Under the pieces are notes generated by a model. It did no database searches and was not told where the DNA came from. It saw nothing but the letters and a program-made list of their open reading frames with translations. A program made the position numbers and the translations under genes. Of a DNA stretch of 64,000 bases, positions 45,830 through 54,602 are shown in pieces. Origin of the DNA: Sandaracinaceae bacterium (GTDB lineage: Bacteria > Myxococcota_A > Polyangia > Polyangiales > JADJQN01); NCBI GenBank assembly GCA_016712745.1, contig JADJQN010000004.1, forward strand, positions 62,001 through 126,000. Direction: 5' to 3'. Positions within the stretch are counted from its first letter, which is position 1, and every line of letters begins with the position of its first letter.

Positions 45830-47389
45830 CTAGCGGGGGGGCGGCGGAACTGCACAGCTCGGATCCGCGCATTCCGTCACGGAGAGCGTCGCAGCAGTGA
45901 GCGTGCCGATGTCCCCCGCCGCGAGGTCACGTACAATGAGATGCCAGGTTCCGCTTGCCGACATTCCAGCAAACGCTTCGCCCTCGAAGTGCGAGGTGAT
46001 GTCTCGCGAATTTCCGCCGAGTCGATCGCGCAGCATGGCGCGCTCTCCGCTTGGGTGAACTACCTCGAGCTGAAGGTCACCGGAATACGAATGCGTGATG
46101 TTGACGCCAATCCGTGTAGAAGCGATTCGTCCTGCGGTTGAAACAAGTGGGATGTCGATGCCTGCTGCATCGTTGTCTGGAATCAAGACACTCCCCGTAA
46201 ACGTGCTCGCGCTCGGCATTGGCGCGACGCAACTCGGCAGGGCCGAGCAATCGTTGTCTGCACAATCGATGTGCGCGTCATGGTCGTCGTCGATTCCGTT
46301 CGCACAGTCTTCGCGCGCGGGGCCGCTGACAGCTGGTCCGGGTTCAGCTGCGCGCGCATCGGTCACGAAGCGCAGGAAGTATCGATACGACATCCAACCA
46401 TAGCCGGGGCGAGCAGAGTTCCGTCGTCCCCAACCGAAAGTTCCCCACTGATTTTTGAAAAGAAAAAAGCCTGTGTCGTATACGGGCGAGCCGTCGTTGC
46501 CGAATTCGGGGAGGCCCGACGCGTTGACCCGCTGCACGCGCATGTTGTCGTCCCAGCCCACGACAAGCACTTCATGGCTACCGCTGGGAAAGACACTGTC
46601 GGCATCGCTGGGTAGCGTGATGTATCCATGCTCGAAGTTAGTCGAAGCGTTAATGATCGGCATCGAAACATCGAACGCAATCGCAACCGGGTCTCCGCGA
46701 GCTGCGATGTACGCGCGAAGCTCTTCGGTGTTCCGCGCAAGTTGCCGACCCTCACCCAAACGATGCATCGTCGCGCCGTATGCGGTTGAAGGCGGCGAAC
46801 CGTTGGTCCAGCACGCAGCTTCTTTGTGGCCCGCGCTATCGACGGCGCACTCGGGATACTGCGGAGTCGAACGCGAGTAAAACTCATAGGGCCACACCGC
46901 TTCGTCCGGGACGCCAAGGTCGCGAATCTGAAGTAGTTCTTTGTATGCATCGCTGCCTTCGATGACGCGATCAGTCGCGAGCGGGCCGTATCCGTCTTGC
47001 CGCGAGTGCGTGAGCCAGTAAAGGTACTGTTCGGAGAAGTCGGCGTGAGCATTCCGATACAGCTTGCGCTCAAAGTGCTCGGCGAGCGCCACAATGGCGT
47101 GCGCAACACAGGTGCCGCGAGATCCCTGATCGCGCACCGGGCTCTGCGTCGCGAGAAGATCAAATCGCACCGGCAGCGCGTCATCTTCTTTGCGGTCAAT
47201 CCGTTCGATCTCCTCGTTCGGAGACGCATGAGCGTTGAGCGTACCTAGCGGCGCAAGAGGCGGCGCGAAGCTAAGTCGCATCGCATCGAGCTCAGCATCC
47301 TCTTCAGTGCTCTCGGGGTTAAGTGCACACGCGCTCAGCAGCACGAGAAGCAAAACCGGGAGCAGGGCTGATTTGTGGAGCGCCGTCAT
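45830..47389 (-). CDS. Papain-like (C1A) cysteine protease lipoprotein with P domain
   Basis: ATG 47389, lipobox LLVLLSAC. Residues ~75-360 have a C1A fold: oxyanion Gln and Cys in VRDQGSRGTCVAHA, His in GSHEVLVVGWDD and Asn in FKNQWGTFGWG. A short linker with CANGIDDDHDAHIDC (MopE-like) joins a C-terminal ~110-residue P/proprotein convertase domain (SYSGDLQLEVVHPSGERAML, WHLIVRDLAAGDIGTL). P domains usually stabilise secreted proteases. No propeptide inhibitor motif is recognised. It may act in predation or matrix turnover (inference). Confidence 0.86.
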   Translation of the reverse strand: MTALHKSALLPVLLLVLLSACALNPESTEEDAELDAMRLSFAPPLAPLGTLNAHASPNEEIERIDRKEDDALPVRFDLLATQSPVRDQGSRGTCVAHAIVALAEHFERKLYRNAHADFSEQYLYWLTHSRQDGYGPLATDRVIEGSDAYKELLQIRDLGVPDEAVWPYEFYSRSTPQYPECAVDSAGHKEAACWTNGSPPSTAYGATMHRLGEGRQLARNTEELRAYIAARGDPVAIAFDVSMPIINASTNFEHGYITLPSDADSVFPSGSHEVLVVGWDDNMRVQRVNASGLPEFGNDGSPVYDTGFFLFKNQWGTFGWGRRNSARPGYGWMSYRYFLRFVTDARAAEPGPAVSGPAREDCANGIDDDHDAHIDCADNDCSALPSCVAPMPSASTFTGSVLIPDNDAAGIDIPLVSTAGRIASTRIGVNITHSYSGDLQLEVVHPSGERAMLRDRLGGNSRDITSHFEGEAFAGMSASGTWHLIVRDLAAGDIGTLTAATLSVTECADPSCAVPPPPR

Positions 47390-47750
47390 GCGCCGGCGAA
47401 TGCAAAGAGCGCGCCTCTCTTAAGTGAAGGAATCCTTCGGATTTTCTTGCGGAGATCTGGCTAGTCGCGTTGCCGGTCTGCGCCAAATTGTAACGGCCGA
47501 GTGCGAATCGTGCGGAAGAGACTGCGGGTCGATCCGTGGATAATCGGCGACGAAGCACGCGGCAGAATACGAATGGTCTTTCGTGCAGCGCGAGGGAGCT
47601 GCCTATTGAACAAGCAGTAGATGGTTCGGATTAATGCTCGAACGCGCGCTCCAATTCGTTGACAAGGCGCATCGCGAGTTGCTTTGGTCGGCACGTCGTG
47701 GTTATCGATGAAAAGCGACTTTTAGATTTTCTTTCTGCGCGCGCGGAGTT
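47390..47750. other. 361-bp intergenic region, divergent upstream regions
   Basis: This gap separates the papain-like protease start from a downstream plus-strand gene. It holds no convincing CDS. A 26-codon ORF is visible near 47635 (ALQFVDKAHRELLWSARR) but has no support. CTCTTAAGTG at 47415-47424 is shared with the opposite-strand copy at 42384. Promoters for both genes are expected here. Confidence 0.4.
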
Positions 47751-48278
47751 GTGCCCGTGTGCGAGGAGAGCGAACGCTTCCACAATGACTATCAGGCGCG
47801 TTTGGCGAAACTCGTCCAGCGCGGAAGTGTTGTGGAGCTGCAACGCGTGTCGGCCCACGATCAGAGAATGTTAAGAGCGCTTTCGGTGAGGACGCGGGAT
47901 GCGTTCAACGCCGCACTCACACGTGTCTCCATGTCAGCGAAGGAATTCTTCGACTACATGCTGACGCTCTACCCGCCTTCGGCATCCGATCCGCAGTCGC
48001 GCGAAGCCGAACGCCTCGATCTCGAGCACGCACTTGCGACAACACGCCAAACGCTGAAGGCGGCGAAAGGTCGCAAGAGAACGTCGCTCGAAAAGTCCGT
48101 CATAACGATGGAAGAGGCGTTGTTGGACATCGCCGCAGAAACGGCAGTAGCAACCGACGCCATGACACGCGCCAGTACCACGGACGTAAGCGCCTTCGCG
48201 AAGCACCGCGCCGAGATTGAACGCCTACGTTCGCCTTCGATGGACGTCACACTACTCGCCGTCCATGACGGCACCTGA
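47751..48278 (+). CDS. Hypothetical cytoplasmic protein
   Basis: A 175-residue protein with a GTG start (47751) after a GGAG site. It is highly charged and helical, with coiled-coil-like segments (EAERLDLEHALATTRQTLKA, AAKGRKRTSLEKSVITME). No signal, helix bundle family or known domain is seen. It runs toward a 34-bp repeat and a convergent lipoprotein gene. Confidence 0.55.
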   Translation: MPVCEESERFHNDYQARLAKLVQRGSVVELQRVSAHDQRMLRALSVRTRDAFNAALTRVSMSAKEFFDYMLTLYPPSASDPQSREAERLDLEHALATTRQTLKAAKGRKRTSLEKSVITMEEALLDIAAETAVATDAMTRASTTDVSAFAKHRAEIERLRSPSMDVTLLAVHDGT

Positions 48279-48297
48279 ACTGCGCCTGCAGAAGGAG

Positions 48298-48331
48298 GGG
48301 GACGATCGGTGAAATAGTGAAATAGCGTCGC
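48298..48331. repeat. 34-bp repeat, copy B
   Basis: Identical to 38486-38519 (GGGGACGATCGG, TGAAATAG twice, CGTCGC). It begins 19 bp after the stop of the preceding gene, in a convergent gap. Here it does not overlap a CDS. Confidence 0.85.
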
Positions 48332-48408
48332 TCGGTGAGCTTGTTCGCGTCTCGATCGAAGTACTGAACCGAGTCGGAGATGCGGTGTGTCCGTATGTCG
48401 GGCGACGA

Positions 48409-48798
48409 TTACGGCGTCACGCAGTCGAACGCGCTTGTAACCACATTCGACGCATTCCCCTGCACGTCGACCACGTTCACGTGCAGCTGCGCCGCCCCAA
48501 CCATCGTGGGCTGTAAGAGCAGCGTCACGGTTGCCGTCCCTGCACGCACGCCCGCGACGCCGGCCACTGCCGCATCGCTCGTAACCGACATCGCCGCGGG
48601 ATCGACAAACTGAATATGCACGCTGTCTAAATCGCCATCCGCATCTTCAAACATCACTGAGCAAGTCACCGAAGTCTGCTGCGCCACGGTCAGCGTCATC
48701 GGAGTACACGAAACCGACCCCACCGTCGGCGCACTCCCCTTATCCGCACACGACACCATCAACAACGAAGCACAAGCGATGAACACTAGTTGGCGCAT
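48409..48798 (-). CDS. Small lipoprotein
   Basis: A 129-residue protein with lipobox LLMVSC and an Ig/cadherin-like beta domain: four Cys in two short segments (VSCTPMTLTV, TSVTCSVMFED) and a final DCVTP. DADGDLD resembles a Ca loop. No closer assignment. It ends close to the 34-bp repeat. Confidence 0.7.
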   Translation of the reverse strand: MRQLVFIACASLLMVSCADKGSAPTVGSVSCTPMTLTVAQQTSVTCSVMFEDADGDLDSVHIQFVDPAAMSVTSDAAVAGVAGVRAGTATVTLLLQPTMVGAAQLHVNVVDVQGNASNVVTSAFDCVTP

Positions 48799-48945
48799 AG
48801 GAAGCCCTTTCTACGAGACCTCCACTTAGTGGCGGCGCGCCGAGAATGTAGGACATGGAATCGACGCGACACTTAATGCTCGCGCCACCTCTCCGAGAAC
48901 GCGCATGACGCTTCCTTTCAGAAGCAATCTCAACATTCTTCGCGG

Positions 48946-49029
48946 TAGCCGAGGTCGGGGTTGAACCGACACACTATTGCTAGTACCGGATTTTGAGTCC
49001 GGCGCGTCTGCCAATTCCGCCACTCGGCC
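48946..49029 (-). tRNA. tRNA-Leu (anticodon CAA)
   Basis: Folds as an 84-nt class II tRNA: acceptor GGCCGAG/CTCGGCT, D arm with AATTGGCAGAC, anticodon arm CCGGA-CTCAAAA-TCCGG (CAA at 48993-48995), long variable arm, T arm GTCGG-TTCAACC-CCGAC. CCA is not encoded. It decodes UUG. Confidence 0.95.
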
Positions 49030-49129
49030 AAGTGTGAGGCGGGCGGAATATAAACAAGTCGCGGGGGAAGTGCACGTGTGTTGTTTTGGGCGCGCAAATA
49101 GGTGGATTCCTCCTCTATAGTGCAGGGCC

Positions 49130-50761
49130 GTGCCGCGGTTTGCCTCGATTGATGTTGGGTCCAATGCGTCGCGTCTCCGTATTGTGGAGGCGCTGGGGCC
49201 GGACGATGTGCGCGAGATCAAGTCGCTGCGCATTCCGGTGCGGCTTGGGCATGGGGTCTTTCTCACGGGCAAGCTCGACCATTCGTCCGTCGAGAAGTGC
49301 GTCGAGGCGATGCGGCGATTTGCCGATGAGATGGAAGACGCGGAGGTTGAGCGGTATCGCGCGGTCGTTACCGCATCCGCGCGCGAGGCGAGCAATTCGC
49401 GTGAGCTTCTTGCGCGTGTGCGTCGTGAGGCGGGGATTACTCTCGACTCGATCGATGGCAGCGAAGAGGCGCGTCTGGTTCGTCTTGCGGTGACCCGTTC
49501 GGTGAATCTCAAGGGTAAGCGCGCTCTCTTGATGGATCTTGGTGGCGGCAGTCTCGAGCTGACCGATATTGATCGCACGCAGCCGCTCTTCTCGACGTCG
49601 GTCGAAATTGGCACTGTGCGTTTGCTCGAGGCGTTCCTTACGCCCGGCAAGCCGGTGAAGGGCGATCAAGAAAAGCTTTTGCTCGAGTATCTCGAGCGCA
49701 TGCTTGGGCCGGTGATGCCGCACCTTGCGCGCAAGCGTTATGGGCTGGTGGTCGGCACGGGCGGCAACTTCGATGCGATTGCGCAGCTTGCTCCGGGCGC
49801 GCTTCCGAAGACGATCGACGTGCGTCGTGCACGCAATCTTCTGACCAAGCTCGTGCACATGAATCCGCAGAAGCGTGCGGCGCTCTACGGTCTTCGCTCG
49901 GACCGCGCGGACGTGATTGTGCCGGCGCTCTACGTGCTCATGCAAATGGCAACGACCGTGCGCGCCAAGACGGTCGTTGCGCCTGGAGTGGGCCTAAAAG
50001 AAGGCATTCTCTTCGAGCTGATCGACAAGCACTTCAGCGTTTGGGATTACCGCACCGAGGATGACGCGGCGGCGGGAGCTGCCGTTCAGCTCGGGCGTCG
50101 CTATCACTTTGATGAAGCGCATGCGGCACAGGTTACGCGCCTTGCGACAACGCTTTTCGATCGCCTTCAAGTGCTTCACAAACTCAATCGGCAAGACCGA
50201 CACTTGTTGCGCATTGCTGCGCTCTTGCATGACATCGGCGACTTCATTCACTTTGCGTCGCATCACAAGCACTCGCAGTACATTATCGAGCACTCCGAGA
50301 TCATGGGGCTCTCGAGCGTGCAACGTGTGATGGTGGGTTGCATTGCGCGCTATCACCGTCGCGCGATTCCGACGGCCGAGCACACGTCGTATAAGCGTCT
50401 CGACCCTGTGCAGCGCACGCGCGTCCGCAAGCTTGCGGCGATTCTGCGTTTGGCAGATGCGTTTGATCGCGAGCATCTGCGCAAGGTGCGTGATTTCGAC
50501 GTGCGCGTGCTCAAAGACAAAGTGGTCTTGCGTGTGCGCGGGGCCGGCGACATCGCACTTGAGCTGTGGACTGTGGCACGCAAAGCGAACCTCTTCGAAG
50601 CGGCCTTTCGCCGGCGCCTGGAAATCGAAGTCGTTTCAAACGGTGCGAAAGCCAAATCGAGGACCAAGAGCAAGGCGAAGTCAAAGGCCAGATCCAAGCC
50701 AAAGTCCAAGCTCAAACGAAAACGGGCCGCCAAAAAGGCGACCCGCTCTCGCAAGAAGTAG
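49130..50761 (+). CDS. Ppx/GppA phosphatase with HD domain and basic tail
   Basis: Start GTG 49130. The N-terminal ~300 residues have Ppx/GppA actin-like fold motifs: IDVGSNASRLRIVE, ALLMDLGGGSLEL and VVGTGGNFDAI. The family splits polyphosphate or pppGpp. Residues ~320-500 are an HD domain (LLHDIGDFIHFASHHKH, LVGCIARYHRRAIP-like). The last ~40 residues are Lys/Arg/Ser-rich (KAKSRTKSKAKSKARSKPK), unlike typical family members. That tail may bind polyphosphate or nucleic acid (inference). The convergent kinase ends 16 bp away. Confidence 0.9.
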   Translation: MPRFASIDVGSNASRLRIVEALGPDDVREIKSLRIPVRLGHGVFLTGKLDHSSVEKCVEAMRRFADEMEDAEVERYRAVVTASAREASNSRELLARVRREAGITLDSIDGSEEARLVRLAVTRSVNLKGKRALLMDLGGGSLELTDIDRTQPLFSTSVEIGTVRLLEAFLTPGKPVKGDQEKLLLEYLERMLGPVMPHLARKRYGLVVGTGGNFDAIAQLAPGALPKTIDVRRARNLLTKLVHMNPQKRAALYGLRSDRADVIVPALYVLMQMATTVRAKTVVAPGVGLKEGILFELIDKHFSVWDYRTEDDAAAGAAVQLGRRYHFDEAHAAQVTRLATTLFDRLQVLHKLNRQDRHLLRIAALLHDIGDFIHFASHHKHSQYIIEHSEIMGLSSVQRVMVGCIARYHRRAIPTAEHTSYKRLDPVQRTRVRKLAAILRLADAFDREHLRKVRDFDVRVLKDKVVLRVRGAGDIALELWTVARKANLFEAAFRRRLEIEVVSNGAKAKSRTKSKAKSKARSKPKSKLKRKRAAKKATRSRKK

Positions 50762-50776
50762 CGCTCTCGGACGCGC

Positions 50777-52507
50777 TTAGATCGGATTGGGAAGGCTGCG
50801 GCGTCCTTCGCCGCCGGGGGGCGGTTCGTTGACGACGGTCGAGTCGTTGCGCACGAACTCTTGCAAGAGGTCGCGGCATTCGGGGCGGCCCTTCAAGTGC
50901 TGGATCAGGATGGCCGACGCTTCTGCGAAGGCCTTCTCGTAACCAAGTGCTTCGCCAACGCGCTTGGCGATGCGGTCGCGGCCGGCGGAGAGATCGGTTT
51001 CAAGGGCATCGCCGTAGCGCTGCAACTGAGCCTTGAGCTCGTCAATCTGAGTGCGAAGGTTGCGAGCGACGGTCTCACGCTCTTGCGCGCGGCCCTCATG
51101 CTCATCCACAACGGTGCGCATGGCTTCAACGGTTGCGCGTGCTGCGCCGAGCTCTTCGTAGATGGGACGAAGTTGCGAGATGTTTGCGGCACCCGCGCGT
51201 TCAGCGTTTGACGATTGCTCAGCTGCGCTGCGAAGACGTTGCTCGCCTTCGGTCTGCACAGCTTTGACCTTGATGCAGCGTTCGCGTTCTTCGGTTGCGG
51301 CGCGAAGAGCGCGCGACTCTTCGTGCGCGAGCTCTTCAACCTTACGACCGATTTCAGCGCGCAGTGCACGACCACGGCGCTCGATGGCGTCGCCCTTACG
51401 CGACAAGCTCGCAAGCTCGCCTTCAAGGCGTGCTGCTCGCGCCGCAAGCTCCCACACCTTCGCTCCTGCTTGCTCAACTTCGGGCGGAGCGCCACCGGTC
51501 GGATATGCGCGCGCGATCATGCGTGCGAAGTTTGCCGAACGCGTTCCCCATTCCACAACGCTCGGGGTTTGCGCGGGCGGCGGCGGGGGAGGAGCCATCG
51601 GCGCATCCGACTGCTGCTGCATATCCCATGGCGTCGAGGGAAGTGAGCGCTGGAAGGCCTTCAATTCCTCTTGAAGATGATGGCCGTCACGGAAACGGCG
51701 ACGCGGATCTTTCTCGAGCAAGCGCAGGATGATGGCTTCTGCCGCTGGCTGAAGATCGGTGCGAAGTGCACGCGGGCGAGGCGAGGGCGCGCTGCGCTGC
51801 ATCTCGAGAAGCGTTTCGCGATCGCCCGAACGGAAGGGCAACTGACCCGTCACCATTTCGTAGAACAGGATGCCGAGCGCGTAGAGATCGCTCGATGCCG
51901 TCGCGTCGTCGCCACGTGCCTGCTCGGGCGACATGTACTCGGGCGTTCCGAACACCGCACCCTTCGGTGCAAGGCGCGGATCGCGCGCGAGGGCTGCCAA
52001 CCCGAAATCCAAAATTTTCACGAAGTCGCGACGACCACCGCGCACGGTAAGCATGATGTTGTCGCTCTTGAGATCGCGATGGATGACACCGAGATCGTGT
52101 GCGCGCGAAAGAGCTGCACACATTTGCTCGATGATATCGACGGCGCGCGTGATGGGCATTGGGCCCTTCGCGATTTCGGCCGAAAGTGCTGAGCCGACGA
52201 GCAGCTCCATGACGAGATAAAGCTCGCCCTCTTCCGTCTCGCCGACGTCGTGAATCTCTACAATGTGAGCATGGTCGACACGGTTGGCGGCGCGCGCCTC
52301 GCGAAGCATCCATGCGCGAAGATGCGTTTCACCGCGCAGATCGGGGCGAATGAGCTTGAGCGCGACAATGCGCTCAATGAGCACGTGCCTTGCACGGTAA
52401 ACAACGCCCATACCGCCTTCACCCAATCGGGTCTCGAGGCGGTAGCGGCCAGCGATCACCTTACCGAGGAGTTCATCTTTGGTTCTACGGGCTGTAGCTG
52501 TGGTCAT
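50777..52507 (-). CDS. Cytoplasmic Ser/Thr protein kinase with coiled-coil tail
   Basis: A 576-residue protein. Kinase domain at about 20-285 has GEGGMGVVYRA, ALKLI (Lys), VIHRDLKSDN, DFGLAA and GTPEYMSPEQA. A Pro-rich segment (PPPPPPAQTP) links to a long coiled coil at ~345-530 of Arg/Glu/Ala. No TM helix or extracellular sensor. The coiled coil probably dimerises or docks the kinase. Its start faces the divergent kinase across a 127-bp gap. Confidence 0.93.
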   Translation of the reverse strand: MTTATARRTKDELLGKVIAGRYRLETRLGEGGMGVVYRARHVLIERIVALKLIRPDLRGETHLRAWMLREARAANRVDHAHIVEIHDVGETEEGELYLVMELLVGSALSAEIAKGPMPITRAVDIIEQMCAALSRAHDLGVIHRDLKSDNIMLTVRGGRRDFVKILDFGLAALARDPRLAPKGAVFGTPEYMSPEQARGDDATASSDLYALGILFYEMVTGQLPFRSGDRETLLEMQRSAPSPRPRALRTDLQPAAEAIILRLLEKDPRRRFRDGHHLQEELKAFQRSLPSTPWDMQQQSDAPMAPPPPPPAQTPSVVEWGTRSANFARMIARAYPTGGAPPEVEQAGAKVWELAARAARLEGELASLSRKGDAIERRGRALRAEIGRKVEELAHEESRALRAATEERERCIKVKAVQTEGEQRLRSAAEQSSNAERAGAANISQLRPIYEELGAARATVEAMRTVVDEHEGRAQERETVARNLRTQIDELKAQLQRYGDALETDLSAGRDRIAKRVGEALGYEKAFAEASAILIQHLKGRPECRDLLQEFVRNDSTVVNEPPPGGEGRRSLPNPI

Positions 52508-52634
52508 GGATGATTTGGGCTCCGAACTAAGATCACGCTCGATAACAACGCCTCAGGGTATCAGCGAGTTCTGTGTGGTGTCACGATGATCTGTGCTTCT
52601 GGCCAGGGAGCGGTCATCATGAGGGAAAGGCATC

Positions 52635-54602
52635 GTGGAGACGACAGTCGGCCCGTACACCATTGAGCAACGCATCGCGTCAGGCGGTATGGCCGAGGTG
52701 TTTGTGGCGACCAGGTCTGGAGCGCATGGGTTCACCAAGCGCGTCGCTCTCAAACGCATCCTGCCCCAGCACGCCAAAGATCCGGATTTCGTCGCGATGT
52801 TCATCGATGAGGCGCGTCTTGCGGCACGTCTTGAACACCCGAACATCGTCCATGTTTTCGATTTTGGAGAGGCCGACGGCGAGCTTTTCTTGGTCATGGA
52901 GCTGGTGGCCGGCACCAACGTCAACAGGCTCCTACGTGCGGTGTCTCAGCGTCGAGAGACGGTACCTCTCGACATTGCCCTACACATCGTCCACGAGACG
53001 GCGCGCGCTCTCGCCTATGCCCATAACGTTTCGGACGAAGGGGGCAAGCCTCTCAGTCTCGTCCATCGCGACGTGAGTCCCGCCAACGTTTTGCTCACGC
53101 AAAGTGGTCACGTGAAGTTGAGTGACTTCGGCATCGCACGCGCGGCGATTGTTGAACATCGTACCGATGAGGGACGTCTGCGCGGCAAGGTCGGCTACAT
53201 GTCGCCAGAGCAAGTGATGGGCAAGCCCCTGGATGGACGCAGCGACGTGTTCACGCTCTCAACAGTGTTTGCAGAGATGCTCCTTGCTGAGCCTCTCTTC
53301 GGACGAGGCACCGATCTCGATATCTTGTTGCGCGTGCGCGACGCGGATATTCGAACGCTGCTCAATACCGAGAAGTTGATCCCCAACGACGTGCGCAAGC
53401 TGCTGGCTCTCGGCTTGAGTCGCATGGCGGTGGATCGCCCGACCTCGCACGAGTTCGCCGATGCGGTTGCGAAGGTCTTGCACAATCGCGGCAAGGAAGG
53501 CGGGCCTGAGCGTTTGGCGCGACTGCTTGCGCGCCTTGAGCTCGTTGAGAATTCCGCGGATGGAGCGCCGGATCCGGCGTTCGATCACAATACGTCGGTA
53601 TTTCCGCTCGATGCGTTCTCGGAAAGTATTTCGATGGATACGGCGGCGCTCACGGACGCACTTACCGTTACGTCACCGGAGATTTGGCGCGTGCGCTTGC
53701 CCAATGGTGATGTGCTTGGGCCCTTTAGTTTTCCGCGTCTCGTCGAGTTGATTACGTCGGGCGTTGTCGATGCGCGCACCGAGGTTTCGAATTCCGAGAG
53801 CGGTTTCAGTCCTTCGGTGGCGTTCCCCGAGCTCACGCGTTTCGTGACGTCGCCCGGACTTCAATGGGACAAGGAAGAAACCAAAGAGCCTACGTGGCGC
53901 GGCGTGATCGATCCGTGGACGATGTTCACGACCATCTACAAAATTTGCGCGGAGCGTGAGACTGGCGTCTTGCATCTTCAGGTCGCGGATCGTCGTAAGA
54001 AGATTTACTTCGTCGATGGACGTCCGGAGTTTATTGCGTCGACGGAGAAACGCGAGTTGCTCGGCGAGTTCCTGGTGTCGGAGGGCATGTGCCTGCGCAT
54101 GGAGGTCGAGATGGCGCTAGCGCTTTTGCCCCGCTACGGCGGACGCATCGGCGATGCACTGGTTGGTCTTGGTGTGCTGCGCCCCGTCGAGCTCTTTCGC
54201 GCGATTGCGTTGCAAGTTGGAGAGCGTTACCTCGAAGCGTTTCGTTGGACCGAGGGCAACTGGGTTTACGTGCGCGGCGCGCGCAGCCACGAAGAAACAT
54301 TTCCGCTCGGGCGCGATCCATTCGAGCTCATGCGCGACGCGGTTGCGAAGCTCACCCCTGACGCGCTGGCTGCGCACTTTATTCCGTTGCAGGATAAGTC
54401 GCTACGCCGCATTGCGAATCCGGTGGTCGCGCTCAGCTCCTTCCATCCCAGCGAAACGTGGGAACGCGTGATTGACAGCATTCAAACAGAAACGAAGCTT
54501 GTCGATCTGCTTGAGCGGGAAAAGGAGTTGGGCACAGGCCTCGAAGACGTCTACCGCGCCCTTTATTTGGCTTTAGGATGCAATCTCGTGGAGTCGTTTT
54601 GA
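52635..54602 (+). CDS. Ser/Thr protein kinase with GYF_2 and DUF4388 modules
   Basis: GTG 52635; 655 residues. Kinase at ~7-280: RIASGGMAEVFVATR, VALKR, VHRDVSPANV (HRD loop with S-P in place of K-x), SDFGIARA, GYMSPEQVM. Residues ~350-395 resemble GYF_2 (WRVRLPNGDVLGPFSFPRL). A DUF4388-like region at ~430-540 (ICAERETGVLHLQVADR) ends the protein. The missing catalytic-loop Lys seen in some myxobacterial kinases makes activity uncertain. It overlaps the next gene by about 25 bp at the 3' end. Confidence 0.9.
   Translation: METTVGPYTIEQRIASGGMAEVFVATRSGAHGFTKRVALKRILPQHAKDPDFVAMFIDEARLAARLEHPNIVHVFDFGEADGELFLVMELVAGTNVNRLLRAVSQRRETVPLDIALHIVHETARALAYAHNVSDEGGKPLSLVHRDVSPANVLLTQSGHVKLSDFGIARAAIVEHRTDEGRLRGKVGYMSPEQVMGKPLDGRSDVFTLSTVFAEMLLAEPLFGRGTDLDILLRVRDADIRTLLNTEKLIPNDVRKLLALGLSRMAVDRPTSHEFADAVAKVLHNRGKEGGPERLARLLARLELVENSADGAPDPAFDHNTSVFPLDAFSESISMDTAALTDALTVTSPEIWRVRLPNGDVLGPFSFPRLVELITSGVVDARTEVSNSESGFSPSVAFPELTRFVTSPGLQWDKEETKEPTWRGVIDPWTMFTTIYKICAERETGVLHLQVADRRKKIYFVDGRPEFIASTEKRELLGEFLVSEGMCLRMEVEMALALLPRYGGRIGDALVGLGVLRPVELFRAIALQVGERYLEAFRWTEGNWVYVRGARSHEETFPLGRDPFELMRDAVAKLTPDALAAHFIPLQDKSLRRIANPVVALSSFHPSETWERVIDSIQTETKLVDLLEREKELGTGLEDVYRALYLALGCNLVESF

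Noticed and set aside
42384..47424. Shared TTCACTTAAGAG word near two minus-strand gene starts
   Set aside because: Only two copies, one overlapping a proposed start; too short to call a promoter or operator.
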